Part shown: positions 1-7,216 of the stretch, one piece after another
How the letters are laid out: the number at the start of each line of letters is the position of its first letter
Numbering within the stretch: the first letter of the stretch is position 1
Source: Ectobacillus panaciterrae DSM 19096
Lineage (GTDB): Bacteria; Bacillota; Bacilli; Bacillales; Bacillaceae_G
Assembly (NCBI RefSeq): GCF_000430785.1
Contig: NZ_AUMR01000029.1
Coordinates: forward strand, 19,614-83,613
Length of the DNA: 64,000 bases
Reading direction: 5' to 3'
The notes under the pieces: model-generated
What the model was told of the DNA's origin: nothing
The model's input: the letters and a program-made list of their open reading frames with translations, nothing else
Database searches by the model: none
Translations under genes and position numbers: made by a program

Positions 1-831
1 TACACCATTACCAATTAGAGAACGACCAAGACCGGGGTCTTTAGAAAGTTCACGATTGACGATATTTTCCGTAACAATTAAATGGCCAATGTGCTCGGCA
101 ATTACTACGAGAGCCGCAGGAGCGATGACGGCGATGCTCGCTAAATCAAAACGAGGGGAGTAAAAATTTGGGAGCGCAAACCATTTTGCTTCCGCAACCT
201 TATGCCAGTCAACCATTCCCATTATCGAAGCGAGTACATAACCCGATATCACGCCAACAAGGATTGGAATGATACTAAGAAATCCACGGAAAATGACATT
301 GCCAAGTATCGTAATGAGCAAAGTGACTAAGGATACGGTAATGACTTTTGAGTCATAGGTCCAATTAGCAGGGGGATTATTCAAAGGTTTGATGATCCCG
401 GCCATTTCCGCTGCAACTGGAACGAGTTCTAATCCAATGATAGCCACGATTGCTCCCATAGCGGCGGAAGGGAATACGACATCAATCCATTTGGTACCGA
501 CCAAACGAATGAGCATACCGACCAGTAAGAAAATAAATCCTACAATGATAAAACCGCCAAGAGCATACTGATAGCTATGTGAAGAAAGAACAACAAACAC
601 GGGAGAAATAAAAGCAAAACTTGATCCCAGATAGGCTGGAATCTTCCATTTGCAAATAAATAAATATAACAGCGTGCCAACACCATTCATTAACAAAATA
701 GTAGCCGGGTTGATATTAAAAAGAATAGGAACGAGTATGTTCGATCCAAACATCGCAAACAAATGCTGAAGACTAAGTGGAATACTTCTTATAATAGAGG
801 GCCGTTCCTCTACTTGAATAACTCGCTGCAT
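1..831 (-). CDS. uraA: Uracil permease (NCS2 family), 3' end cut by the window edge
   Basis: This is a multi-pass membrane symporter that brings uracil into the cell. Translating the reverse strand from ATG at 831 gives 277 open codons running off the window. The N-terminal stretch PLSLQHLFAMFGSNILVP and the motif GSSFAFISP are typical of UraA/PyrP. Near the visible end, IAEHIGHL carries the Glu-His that contacts the base in E. coli UraA. A GAGGG ribosome site lies about 9 nt upstream. The gene stands alone here: I see no pyr genes next to it and no clear PyrR attenuator in its leader. Family assignment is firm; substrate is inferred from family. Confidence 0.9.
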   Translation of the reverse strand, partial: MQRVIQVEERPSIIRSIPLSLQHLFAMFGSNILVPILFNINPATILLMNGVGTLLYLFICKWKIPAYLGSSFAFISPVFVVLSSHSYQYALGGFIIVGFIFLLVGMLIRLVGTKWIDVVFPSAAMGAIVAIIGLELVPVAAEMAGIIKPLNNPPANWTYDSKVITVSLVTLLITILGNVIFRGFLSIIPILVGVISGYVLASIMGMVDWHKVAEAKWFALPNFYSPRFDLASIAVIAPAALVVIAEHIGHLIVTENIVNRELSKDPGLGRSLIGNGV

Positions 832-1153
832 TCTATCATTCCCTCACATTTCATTCATAGTAATTATAGAAATCAAATATTCACTTATTCAATTTACCAG
901 TGTTTCTTTTTTATACCATGTCCCATTTTTACCGTTTTGATTCCCTATTGATTGCCGGCTTGAAACACCTTGCATTGTCTTGTGCTCGATACTCACTTTT
1001 GCGTTGAAGAAATCCTATCTGTTTAGCTAGTTGTTTTAGAACATTAGGCGACATATGTCATTGATGTCATTGCAATTCTTGAGAAAAGAGGTGAAGTTCA
1101 TCTGATATAGCCATTCCCATATTCTATAAAAGCATGTTGTATCTTTTGAAATC
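832..1153. other. Intergenic region upstream of uraA
   Basis: This stretch separates the uraA start from the terminator of the next reverse-strand gene. It presumably holds the uraA promoter and leader. I see no convincing coding frame or strong hairpin in it. One short open frame at 763-951 only overlaps the start of uraA in antisense. Confidence 0.4.
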
Positions 1154-1185
1154 GAAAAAGAACCCTGCCAAAATAGGCAGAGCTC
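1154..1185 (-). terminator. Rho-independent terminator of the 3D-domain gene
   Basis: On the reverse strand GAGCTCTGCC pairs with GGCAGGGTTC (two wobble pairs) around a 6-nt loop, followed by TTTTTC. It lies 14 nt after the stop codon of the upstream gene. Confidence 0.8.
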
Positions 1186-1198
1186 TCACAGATTGCTA

Positions 1199-2008
1199 TT
1201 AATCCAGCACGCGCACTGTTACAGTTTTGCGTCCCCATTGTAGCGCTTCATTTTGTGTCGGTTTTAATACATCAATACGGTTTCCTTTAATGGCACCGCC
1301 TGTATCGCCAGCAATTGCTTCACCATATCCCTCTACCCATACTTTTGAACCAAGCGGAATGACTTTTGGATCGACCGCAATCAGCTTCATATTTGGGTTT
1401 TTGCGCAGGTTTATACCTGTTGCGGTCATACCGTTATAACCATCCTCTTCATAAGGTGTGTATGAGGTAGCCACAACTTGGATTTCTTGTGCTGATTTTA
1501 CTTGTGGTTTTGCTGTTTGTGTATGTGTTGTTTGTGTATGTATTGTTTGTGTTGTTTGTGTATGTTCTGTTTGCGCACCTAAAAATTCTTTGCTGACATA
1601 TGCGGATCCGCCCTTAAAGGCAATAACTGCCCAGCCGTTTCCACCGTCGCCAACCACTTGCACTCTTTGTCCATCTTTCAACTTACCAATCACGTTATGG
1701 TTTGTGCCGGCACCATCGCGTACGTTTAATACATCTGCTGTTACATAATATACACCGTCATCTTTTGTATATGGTTTGCTTACATAAGCTTTTTTTCCGT
1801 TATATTCAATCTCCAGCCAGTTATTTGCATCATTTTTTACTTGTAGTGTTTGTCCATTTTTTACTTTTCCAAGAATGTGTGAGTTAGTGTTCGGAGCTTG
1901 TCGAATGTTTAATACATCCGTATTTACAACTGTTGCTGCATCTGCAGTAGCTGTAAAGACCCCTAACCCAAAGATTGCTGCTGTTGTCATACCTAGTACT
2001 TTCTTCAT
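1199..2008 (-). CDS. Secreted SH3b-3D domain cell-wall protein (YocH-like)
   Basis: The 269-residue product starts with a signal peptide ending near ATADA (residue ~24). Two bacterial SH3b domains follow (about 25-80 and 90-145), which bind the peptidoglycan network. A Thr/Gln/His linker (about 146-170) is encoded by a repetitive TGTTTGTGT-type tract. The C-terminal 3D domain (about 175-269) shows the conserved Asp residues in AVDPKVIPLGS, AGDTGG and RIDV, a fold shared with lytic transglycosylases such as MltA and Rpf-like enzymes. It probably trims or binds the cell wall outside the membrane. The gene is monocistronic with its own terminator. Substrate cleavage has to be inferred from homologues such as B. 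subtilis YocH. Confidence 0.9.
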   Translation of the reverse strand: MKKVLGMTTAAIFGLGVFTATADAATVVNTDVLNIRQAPNTNSHILGKVKNGQTLQVKNDANNWLEIEYNGKKAYVSKPYTKDDGVYYVTADVLNVRDGAGTNHNVIGKLKDGQRVQVVGDGGNGWAVIAFKGGSAYVSKEFLGAQTEHTQTTQTIHTQTTHTQTAKPQVKSAQEIQVVATSYTPYEEDGYNGMTATGINLRKNPNMKLIAVDPKVIPLGSKVWVEGYGEAIAGDTGGAIKGNRIDVLKPTQNEALQWGRKTVTVRVLD

Positions 2009-2215
2009 TCGTTTACCTCCAGTTTCTGTATGTAATACCTGAATTATAGCAATCTCATTTCACGTAACTGGGAAAAACATATAATCAACATATAAATGTA
2101 ATATTTCTTTAAAGGCTTGTAACAGAGAAAATGATAGAAAAAAGTAAATTTCCCTTGTCGTATCATATGACAGAAGGATATTCCAAAAAATGGTATGTAA
2201 CAAATTCCTTTTTTT

Positions 2216-2267
2216 GTTTAGTGAGGTAAGCGAGGGGCATCGTTGCCCCTCGCTTACCTCACTAAAC
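2216..2267. repeat. Perfect 24-bp inverted repeat with a 4-nt TCGT loop
   Basis: The arms 2216-2239 and 2244-2267 are exactly complementary (24 of 24) and begin GTTTAGTGAGG. The loop is TCGT. T-rich sequence lies on the left side, so reverse-strand transcripts would read stem then a partial T-run. It is longer and more perfect than an ordinary terminator and could be a palindromic repeat element. No gene lies immediately upstream on either strand. Confidence 0.9.
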
Positions 2268-2298
2268 CTCACATGGAAGAATATACAGAGGGTATTCA

Positions 2299-2338
2299 GA
2301 AAAAAGAAAAGCACTTGGTCTATATTAGACCAAGTGCT
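2299..2338 (-). terminator. Hairpin with reverse-strand T-run
   Basis: Arms of 13 bp (2310-2322 and 2326-2338, AGCACTTGGTCTA) are perfectly complementary. On the reverse strand the stem is followed by TTTTCTTTTTTC, so it has the form of an intrinsic terminator. No reverse-strand gene is seen upstream of it, so it may be left over from a lost gene or an IS insertion. Confidence 0.6.
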
Positions 2339-2351
2339 AGTCGGGATGGAA

Positions 2352-2374
2352 CCCCATGCCCATCAAACTAAGAA
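2352..2374 (+). mobile_element. Solo IS231-type terminal repeat remnant
   Basis: The sequence CCCCATGCCCATCAA at 2353-2367, continuing ACTAAGAA, matches the well-known IS231 terminal inverted repeat (CATGCCCATCAACTTAAGAA) with small changes. No transposase is attached. A similar end sits at about 63719, next to an IS231-like transposase. It is probably a leftover end of an excised or deleted element. Confidence 0.5.
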
Positions 2375-2508
2375 AACAGTTCACCAAAAAAACGATAAAA
2401 TAAGAAAATTTTTATTTTTAAAAGAGGATTTCGTTAATATGCCGCCCACGCCGTTTTAATAGCTTCGGAATATGTTTAAGTAAACGATACATTGACGGAG
2501 GGACGATT

Positions 2509-2676
2509 ATGGATGACTTGAAAAAATATCGACAATTACGGACTAGCGAAAGACCGCTTGTTCATCCAAAGGCGAAACAGAACGTGAAGGATATAGCTTG
2601 GATTGTCATAGGCTCAGTAGGAATCGGAATAGTTATGTACGGAATCGAAAAGATATACGAATTATTTGTAAGGTAG
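2509..2676 (+). CDS. Small single-pass membrane protein, 55 aa
   Basis: ATG at 2509 has a GGAGGGAC ribosome site 4-9 nt upstream. The product begins MDDLKKYRQLRTSERP, is charged for about 27 residues, then has one hydrophobic helix (IAWIVIGSVGIGIVMYGI) and ends YELFVR. It is too short for standard gene calling but has good initiation signals. I do not recognise the family. The subtilase gene starts 78 nt downstream, possibly with its own promoter. Confidence 0.7.
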   Translation: MDDLKKYRQLRTSERPLVHPKAKQNVKDIAWIVIGSVGIGIVMYGIEKIYELFVR

Positions 2677-2754
2677 TCCGTTATTGGAGGTTTTATCATT
2701 CCTTATGTGGAATAGAATCTTAGATATATATTACCAATTTTAGGGGGGATAGCA

Positions 2755-4221
2755 ATGAATATCAAGTTAGCCTCTGTGTCACTAGCTACAGCCTTAGTAT
2801 TCGGTGCTCTAGCTGGAAACAATGTGTCAGCACAAGCAAAAACAACAAGCACAGCTCAAACAGAAAAAAATTATTTGATTGCCTTTAAGAAAGATTTACC
2901 AAGCAATTATCAAGACATTATTAAGAATGCAGGAGGACAAGTTCTCCGCGCCATCCCTGCCGTTGGCGCCTTAGAGGTAAAATCAAGCAACGCTTCCTTT
3001 TTGGACAATCTGAAGGGCGTTTCTTCTGTCCAAGCTGCGAACCAAGAGATTGTACATACTTTAGATAAGGAAGAAATACGTCCAGCAGCAGCTGACGGAC
3101 AGCCGGTAACAGATATCCCGCAGCCGCAAGATATAAATAGCTATTGGGACTATCAATGGGATATAAAAGAAGTGACGAATGATGGTAAATCCTATGGAAT
3201 TAATGGAGGAACAGGAAAAGGAGCAACAGTCGGCGTAATCGACAGCGGTATTGATGCCAACCATCCTGACCTAAAAGCAAACTATCTCGGCGGCCGCAAC
3301 TTCGTGCCACCCGGCGTGGACGAGACTGAAACAGGTAATCCTGCTGATGTATTGGATCGCGGCGGGCATGGAACTCACGTAGCGGGCTCAATTGCAGCGA
3401 ACGGTAAATTAAAAGGGGTAGGACCAGACCTTAAAATTCGTTCGTATCGTGTTTTCCCTGAAGCAGGCAGTGCACCAACAGCTTGGATCGTGGATGCCAT
3501 TGTTGCTGCTGCAAATGATAGAGTAGACGTTATTAATATGTCTATCGGTGGATTCGATAGCTTAAAATACTATTATAATGGCCAAAAATATAGCGATATT
3601 GCTGATGTTCTTATCTGGAAGCGTGCAATTGAGTATGCCGTACAAAAAAATGTAACAGTCGTAGCAGCGGGTGGCAACGAGTCATTGAATATGGATGATA
3701 AGAAGATGGTAACGAATTACTTAAATGAGACATACGGCGGAAACGGCCTTACTTTTAAGGGTCCAACTGTTGAAACACCTGGTCAAATTCCTGGTGTTGT
3801 TACTGTATCCTCTTCTAATGAATGGTCAACTGACGCAATCGCGTTCTATTCCAACTATGGAAACCACTTTATTGATGTAGCAGCACCAGGCGGTGATAAC
3901 GGTCCTATTTATGCTAAAACAAGAAATTTGGCACAGCGTGATTTCCATTATCGCACATTAAGCACATGGCCGACATATTTGGAGCCATATTTCACTTCCA
4001 ATCTGCATAGCTATGCTTTACTTCACGGAACATCAATGGCTTCACCAAAGGTAGCAGGAATTGCAGGGGTTATTAAAGCAGCTCACCCAACATATTCTCC
4101 TGCGCAAGTAGCAAACTTGATCAAGCAAACGGCAAAAGATTATGGTAAGCCAGGACAAGATGCTTTATTTGGAGCTGGTGAGGCAAATATTTATAATGCA
4201 TTATTAAATATTAAAAAATAG
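2755..4221 (+). CDS. Secreted S8 family serine peptidase (subtilase)
   Basis: The 488-residue preproprotein has a signal peptide (to about residue 28), an I9-like propeptide (about 35-105) and a subtilase domain. The catalytic triad is visible: Asp163 in VIDSGID, His205 in GGHGTHVAG and Ser427 in HGTSMASP, with the oxyanion Asn308 in AAGGNES. The insert around residues 310-345 and the overall layout resemble the S8 branch that includes lantibiotic leader peptidases, but no lantibiotic genes are nearby, so a general extracellular protease is the safer reading. The start is supported by GGGGGGAT upstream of ATG. It is followed by a strong terminator. Confidence 0.92.
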   Translation: MNIKLASVSLATALVFGALAGNNVSAQAKTTSTAQTEKNYLIAFKKDLPSNYQDIIKNAGGQVLRAIPAVGALEVKSSNASFLDNLKGVSSVQAANQEIVHTLDKEEIRPAAADGQPVTDIPQPQDINSYWDYQWDIKEVTNDGKSYGINGGTGKGATVGVIDSGIDANHPDLKANYLGGRNFVPPGVDETETGNPADVLDRGGHGTHVAGSIAANGKLKGVGPDLKIRSYRVFPEAGSAPTAWIVDAIVAAANDRVDVINMSIGGFDSLKYYYNGQKYSDIADVLIWKRAIEYAVQKNVTVVAAGGNESLNMDDKKMVTNYLNETYGGNGLTFKGPTVETPGQIPGVVTVSSSNEWSTDAIAFYSNYGNHFIDVAAPGGDNGPIYAKTRNLAQRDFHYRTLSTWPTYLEPYFTSNLHSYALLHGTSMASPKVAGIAGVIKAAHPTYSPAQVANLIKQTAKDYGKPGQDALFGAGEANIYNALLNIKK

Positions 4222-4290
4222 CAAACAAGGCTGGGAATTCGGGAGCTGTTGACAAACTCCTCAAGTGTTCCAACTTCTTCAAAAATTTTA

Positions 4291-4335
4291 AGGGCTTATG
4301 TAGTACGGTAGACTACATAAGCCCTGTTTGTTTTC
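4291..4335 (+). terminator. Terminator after the subtilase gene
   Basis: Perfect 14-bp arms (AGGGCTTATGTAGT at 4291-4304 and its complement at 4312-4325) enclose a 7-nt loop, followed by GTTTGTTTTC. It lies about 70 nt after the stop codon. Confidence 0.85.
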
Positions 4336-4393
4336 AATTTGGCTTTTGTATAGGTAATAAGGAGTATAACAGTGAAGGGAAAAGACTTTGGGT

Positions 4394-4525
4394 CTAAACT
4401 GCTACTACGAGGACAGTGCGGGAAGAATTTGAGCTGCTTGTCCTCAATTACGCTAGCAATGAGATGCACAAGCTTGGAGTAAAGGCTATGCCTAAAATCT
4501 TTATTTATTTGCTTTATCATTAACA
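4394..4525 (+). pseudogene. Possible gene remnant ahead of the glycosyltransferase gene
   Basis: One forward frame reads through TVREEFELLVLNYASNE and on to a stop near 4525, with an in-frame stop just before it. The composition looks protein-like but there is no start codon with a ribosome site in this frame. A different frame has a weak 36-aa ORF from GTG 4372. I recognise neither; this is probably the tail of a decayed gene. Confidence 0.25.
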
Positions 4526-4605
4526 AGAGAAATATAAAAAATAATGCAAGCACCATATATTTAGTTATAATGGGGAAATAACAAACAAGGAAGGAATGAA
4601 TAAAT

Positions 4606-5775
4606 ATGAAGGTTTTTGGAGTTATCTCCATCATTTCCCTCATCCTAATTTCGATGTATTTGTTTAATGCTATTAAGGGGCTTCGAAAAATACCTTATTT
4701 ATCTAAGGTTGCTAAAGGTGTAAGTCATGGACCTCTTATTTCGGTAATTATTGCTGCCAAAGATGAAGAAGAATCTATTGAGAAAACACTTACTCATTTG
4801 TACGAACAAAACTATAAAAATTTAGAAATTATCGTAGTTAATGATCGTTCTGATGATGAGACTGGCAAAATAATAGAACAATTTAAAGAGAGGATATCTA
4901 ATGATGGGAATGTTTCCTATCAAACCGTCCATATTCAAGAATTACCAAAGGATTGGTTGGGTAAAAATCATGCACTGTATCAAGGCTACTTAGTTTCTAA
5001 GGGGGAGTATCTTGTATTTACAGACGCTGATATAGTTTTTAAAAAAGAAACGATTTCAAAAACAATGGACTATGTAGTTGCAAACCATGTTGAACATATG
5101 GCAATGATTCCTTATATCATTTGCAATAATTTTGCACTTAGATCATTTATCCATTTGTTTTTATTGTATTTCTGTATTTTTGTTGAGCCTTGGAAAGTAT
5201 ACGTTCGTGGTAAGAAAGGGAAGGGAGTTGGTGTTGGCGCATTCAATCTAATTAAAAGGGATGTGTATATGCAATTAGGTACTCATAGAACATTTCCCTT
5301 ACATCCAATTGACGATATTGAACTTGGTAAAAAGGCTAAAGAAATGCAATGCAATCAACACTTTTTAATCGGTAAAGAGCTTATCGAAGTTGAGTGGTAT
5401 CCAAGTCTAAAAGATGCTATTAAAGGGTTTGAAAAAAATTTTTTTGGTGCCTTAGACTATAAATTTTGGAAAGTTATTGGCTTTACGTTCTTACAATGTT
5501 TATTTGCTATTTATCCTTTCATTGGTTTATTATTTAATGATTGGATGTTGATTGTACATATCTTATCATTGACACTTCTATGTTTGCTCTATGTAAGTTG
5601 TATACGAAAGGTTTCTTTCGGCTCTACTTTAGAATTCTTATTACTTCCTATCACGGTTTCATGCTATATTTACACTTTATTCCGTTCAGCTTATTTAACA
5701 TTAAGAAGAGGCGGGATTAATTGGCGTGGCACATTTTATTCTTTAAAAGAACTTAAAGAATTGAACGCTAAATAA
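4606..5775 (+). CDS. Membrane-anchored family 2 glycosyltransferase
   Basis: The 389-residue protein has an N-terminal membrane helix (1-23), a GT-A domain (about 40-260) and further hydrophobic helices near the C-terminus (about 290-365). ISVIIAAKDEEESIEKTL is the GT2 nucleotide-sugar fold start and FTDAD is the DxD metal site. ELPKDWLGKNHAL resembles the HpnB/CrtQ-type subgroup that glycosylates lipids or terpenoids at the membrane. No terpenoid genes are adjacent, so the acceptor is unknown. It is monocistronic; the ribosome site is AAGGAATG upstream of ATG 4606. Confidence 0.85.
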   Translation: MKVFGVISIISLILISMYLFNAIKGLRKIPYLSKVAKGVSHGPLISVIIAAKDEEESIEKTLTHLYEQNYKNLEIIVVNDRSDDETGKIIEQFKERISNDGNVSYQTVHIQELPKDWLGKNHALYQGYLVSKGEYLVFTDADIVFKKETISKTMDYVVANHVEHMAMIPYIICNNFALRSFIHLFLLYFCIFVEPWKVYVRGKKGKGVGVGAFNLIKRDVYMQLGTHRTFPLHPIDDIELGKKAKEMQCNQHFLIGKELIEVEWYPSLKDAIKGFEKNFFGALDYKFWKVIGFTFLQCLFAIYPFIGLLFNDWMLIVHILSLTLLCLLYVSCIRKVSFGSTLEFLLLPITVSCYIYTLFRSAYLTLRRGGINWRGTFYSLKELKELNAK

Positions 5776-6034
5776 AGAAATAGGAATACAAGTTTTATTA
5801 GAATCCAAGCGTCAGAAAGTAGAACAAAGGCTATTCAGTCAATCTCTTATGCGAAATACAGGAACTAGAAAAACCATGATGACAAGAATATACATCTTTA
5901 CAGATTGTTGAAAAACTAACTTGTCAACTGCGCCATTGTGCTCGATCATCACGATGGAAACGAGATTGTAGTGATCAAGTTCGGAAAGATTTTGTTCAGA
6001 AAAATACGCATCATATCAGCGGAAATCTTAATGT
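5776..6034 (+). other. Region with a short protein-like fragment and no intact gene
   Basis: A forward frame reading CSDQVRKDFVQKNTHHISGN ends at a TAA near 6049, right at the downstream hairpin, with no start or ribosome site. This suggests the tail of a lost gene. Nothing in it is long enough to assign. Confidence 0.3.
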
Positions 6035-6068
6035 AGCAGCACACTAACTATGATGTGCTGCTTATTTT
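6035..6068 (+). terminator. Forward terminator
   Basis: AGCAGCACA (6035-6043) pairs with TGTGCTGCT (6054-6062), followed by TATTTTT. It probably terminated the decayed gene just upstream. Confidence 0.7.
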
Positions 6069-6156
6069 TAATTACAATCTTATGTTTATTAGGTTACCCT
6101 GAAAATAAGCGGTATACAAAGATATGAACCCAATAGTATGGGCAATACAGCTTATT

Positions 6157-6375
6157 TTAATGCATCGTAGTGCCAAAATAAAAAGCAACCGGTTCAATCT
6201 GCTGGTGGTTAAACAATACGTTTGATTCCTTCGAATAGTTTCCTACAGGATACGGGCAAGCCACATAGTCCCAGACTTTACCCGCAGCCACTTCATTTTG
6301 TGCTCTGCCATATATCATGAGTTGCTGTTCCCATTCGCCAATTGTGACAACGGAACCGATGGGAAGTAGTCCCAT
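6157..6375 (-). CDS. DUF4176 family protein, type VII secretion-associated
   Basis: The 72-residue product begins MGLLPIGSVVTIGEWEQQLM and contains DYVACPYPVGNYS and FNHQQIEPV. These match the DUF4176 pattern (LLPIGSVV...LMI.GR...DYV.CPYP.G.....FNH..I). This family is found in ESX/type VII secretion loci of Firmicutes, where its role is unclear. The ribosome site AGGAGTGAG overlaps the TGA stop of an upstream reverse-strand frame, showing it was the downstream gene of an operon. The upstream partner is now broken, so the gene may be a survivor of a decayed locus. Confidence 0.75.
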   Translation of the reverse strand: MGLLPIGSVVTIGEWEQQLMIYGRAQNEVAAGKVWDYVACPYPVGNYSKESNVLFNHQQIEPVAFYFGTTMH

Positions 6376-6380
6376 CTATC

Positions 6381-6999
6381 TCACTCCTTTTTATTCTTAC
6401 CGGTAACGGCAGCATATATTTCTGTCTCTTTCCCTACGGACACTTTGGCGCCTATCCCGTCTAACGCTGAATCGATGCCAAGAACAACGTTGTAAGAGGA
6501 ATATGGTAATGGGATATGCAGCTCGCCTTCCCACTTTAACCAAGAATATTGTTATCGGTACGGATAGAAAGAGGCTGCTGGGTGTCGACAAGGCTACTGC
6601 TGTAGGGATGGAAAACGAGAAATATGTGCTGCGCGCGCTCAATAGTTCGCAGGCGATTATCACTTTGGGACGAGAACTGTAGTTCATAACCGCGACCTGG
6701 ACGTTCCAAAGCTGCTTCAAGGATATCATATCCATTGCCTCGGGTTTACAAGAGAAGGTTTTCCACGTTATCCTCTTTATTTGCCGAAGAATTTTGCCCT
6801 TCTCGATTATATAAAACCTGAAGTGACGGTTGTTGTTTGAATCGTAATACACATCTTCATATAAAGACAGCAGGTATCGAAATTCAGGACTTGCAGTTTT
6901 TCTCGGTAATTTAATGTTTGTTTTAGAGGCAAAAAATAAAAAGCTGTAGACATACTGAAGCCCAATTTTGGGCTTTTTATTTTTGGAGGATTTTAACAA
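6381..6999 (-). pseudogene. Frameshifted remnant upstream of the DUF4176 gene
   Basis: Three reverse-strand pieces in different frames appear to join into one protein. They are RYLLSLYEDVYYDSNNN (about 6850-6900), YELQFSSQSDNRLRTIERAQ to SIRTDNNILG (about 6550-6770), then LKWEGELHIPLPYSSYNVVL to VTGKNKKE and TGA at 6381. The last stop overlaps the ribosome site of the DUF4176 gene, as expected of an operon. I do not recognise the protein. The opposite strand also has protein-like frames (for example a 59-aa ORF at 6503-6682), and a forward terminator lies at 6958, so strand assignment is not fully settled. Confidence 0.4.
6958..6984 (+). terminator. Forward terminator-like hairpin
   Basis: AAGCCCAA (6958-6965) and TTGGGCTT (6968-6975) form a short tight stem followed by TTTATTTTT. 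It would stop forward transcription before the LtaS-like gene. Its upstream gene is unclear. Confidence 0.6.
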
Positions 7000-7216
7000 A
7001 GGTAGTTAGTGCGAGGTTTATTTTTTATACACCAAATCTGAACAGTGCTTGGAATTGGTAGTATTAGCTATAACAAAAAATAAGGTATTGGGCCAGCGAA
7101 TAAAAGACCTTTTAATTGGAAAAATATTACACGTGTATGTGTTTTGTCTGATAAAGTCCTTGTTGCAAGTGATAAAACGCAAGCATTGTAGGGAGATGAC
7201 GTTATGGAGGGGTTTT

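Noticed and set aside
1458..1748. Cys/Val-rich forward ORF
   Set aside because: It is antisense to the Thr/His linker of the 3D-domain gene and arises from the TGTTTGTGT repeat tract.
2755..4221. Assignment of the subtilase as a lantibiotic leader peptidase
   Set aside because: Some sequence resemblance exists, but there are no lan genes or precursor peptides nearby, so only a general S8 peptidase call is made.
6503..6682. 59-aa forward ORF (IGTDRKRLLGVDKATA region)
   Set aside because: It is exactly antisense to the reverse-strand pieces that join to the DUF4176 operon, and its ribosome site is only 3 nt from ATG. Kept as an alternative in the finding but not as a feature.
6397..6999. 200-aa reverse-strand ORF taken as one intact gene
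   Set aside because: The second half has a biased composition and conflicts with better frames that flow into the DUF4176 operon, so only the first part was used as a remnant.
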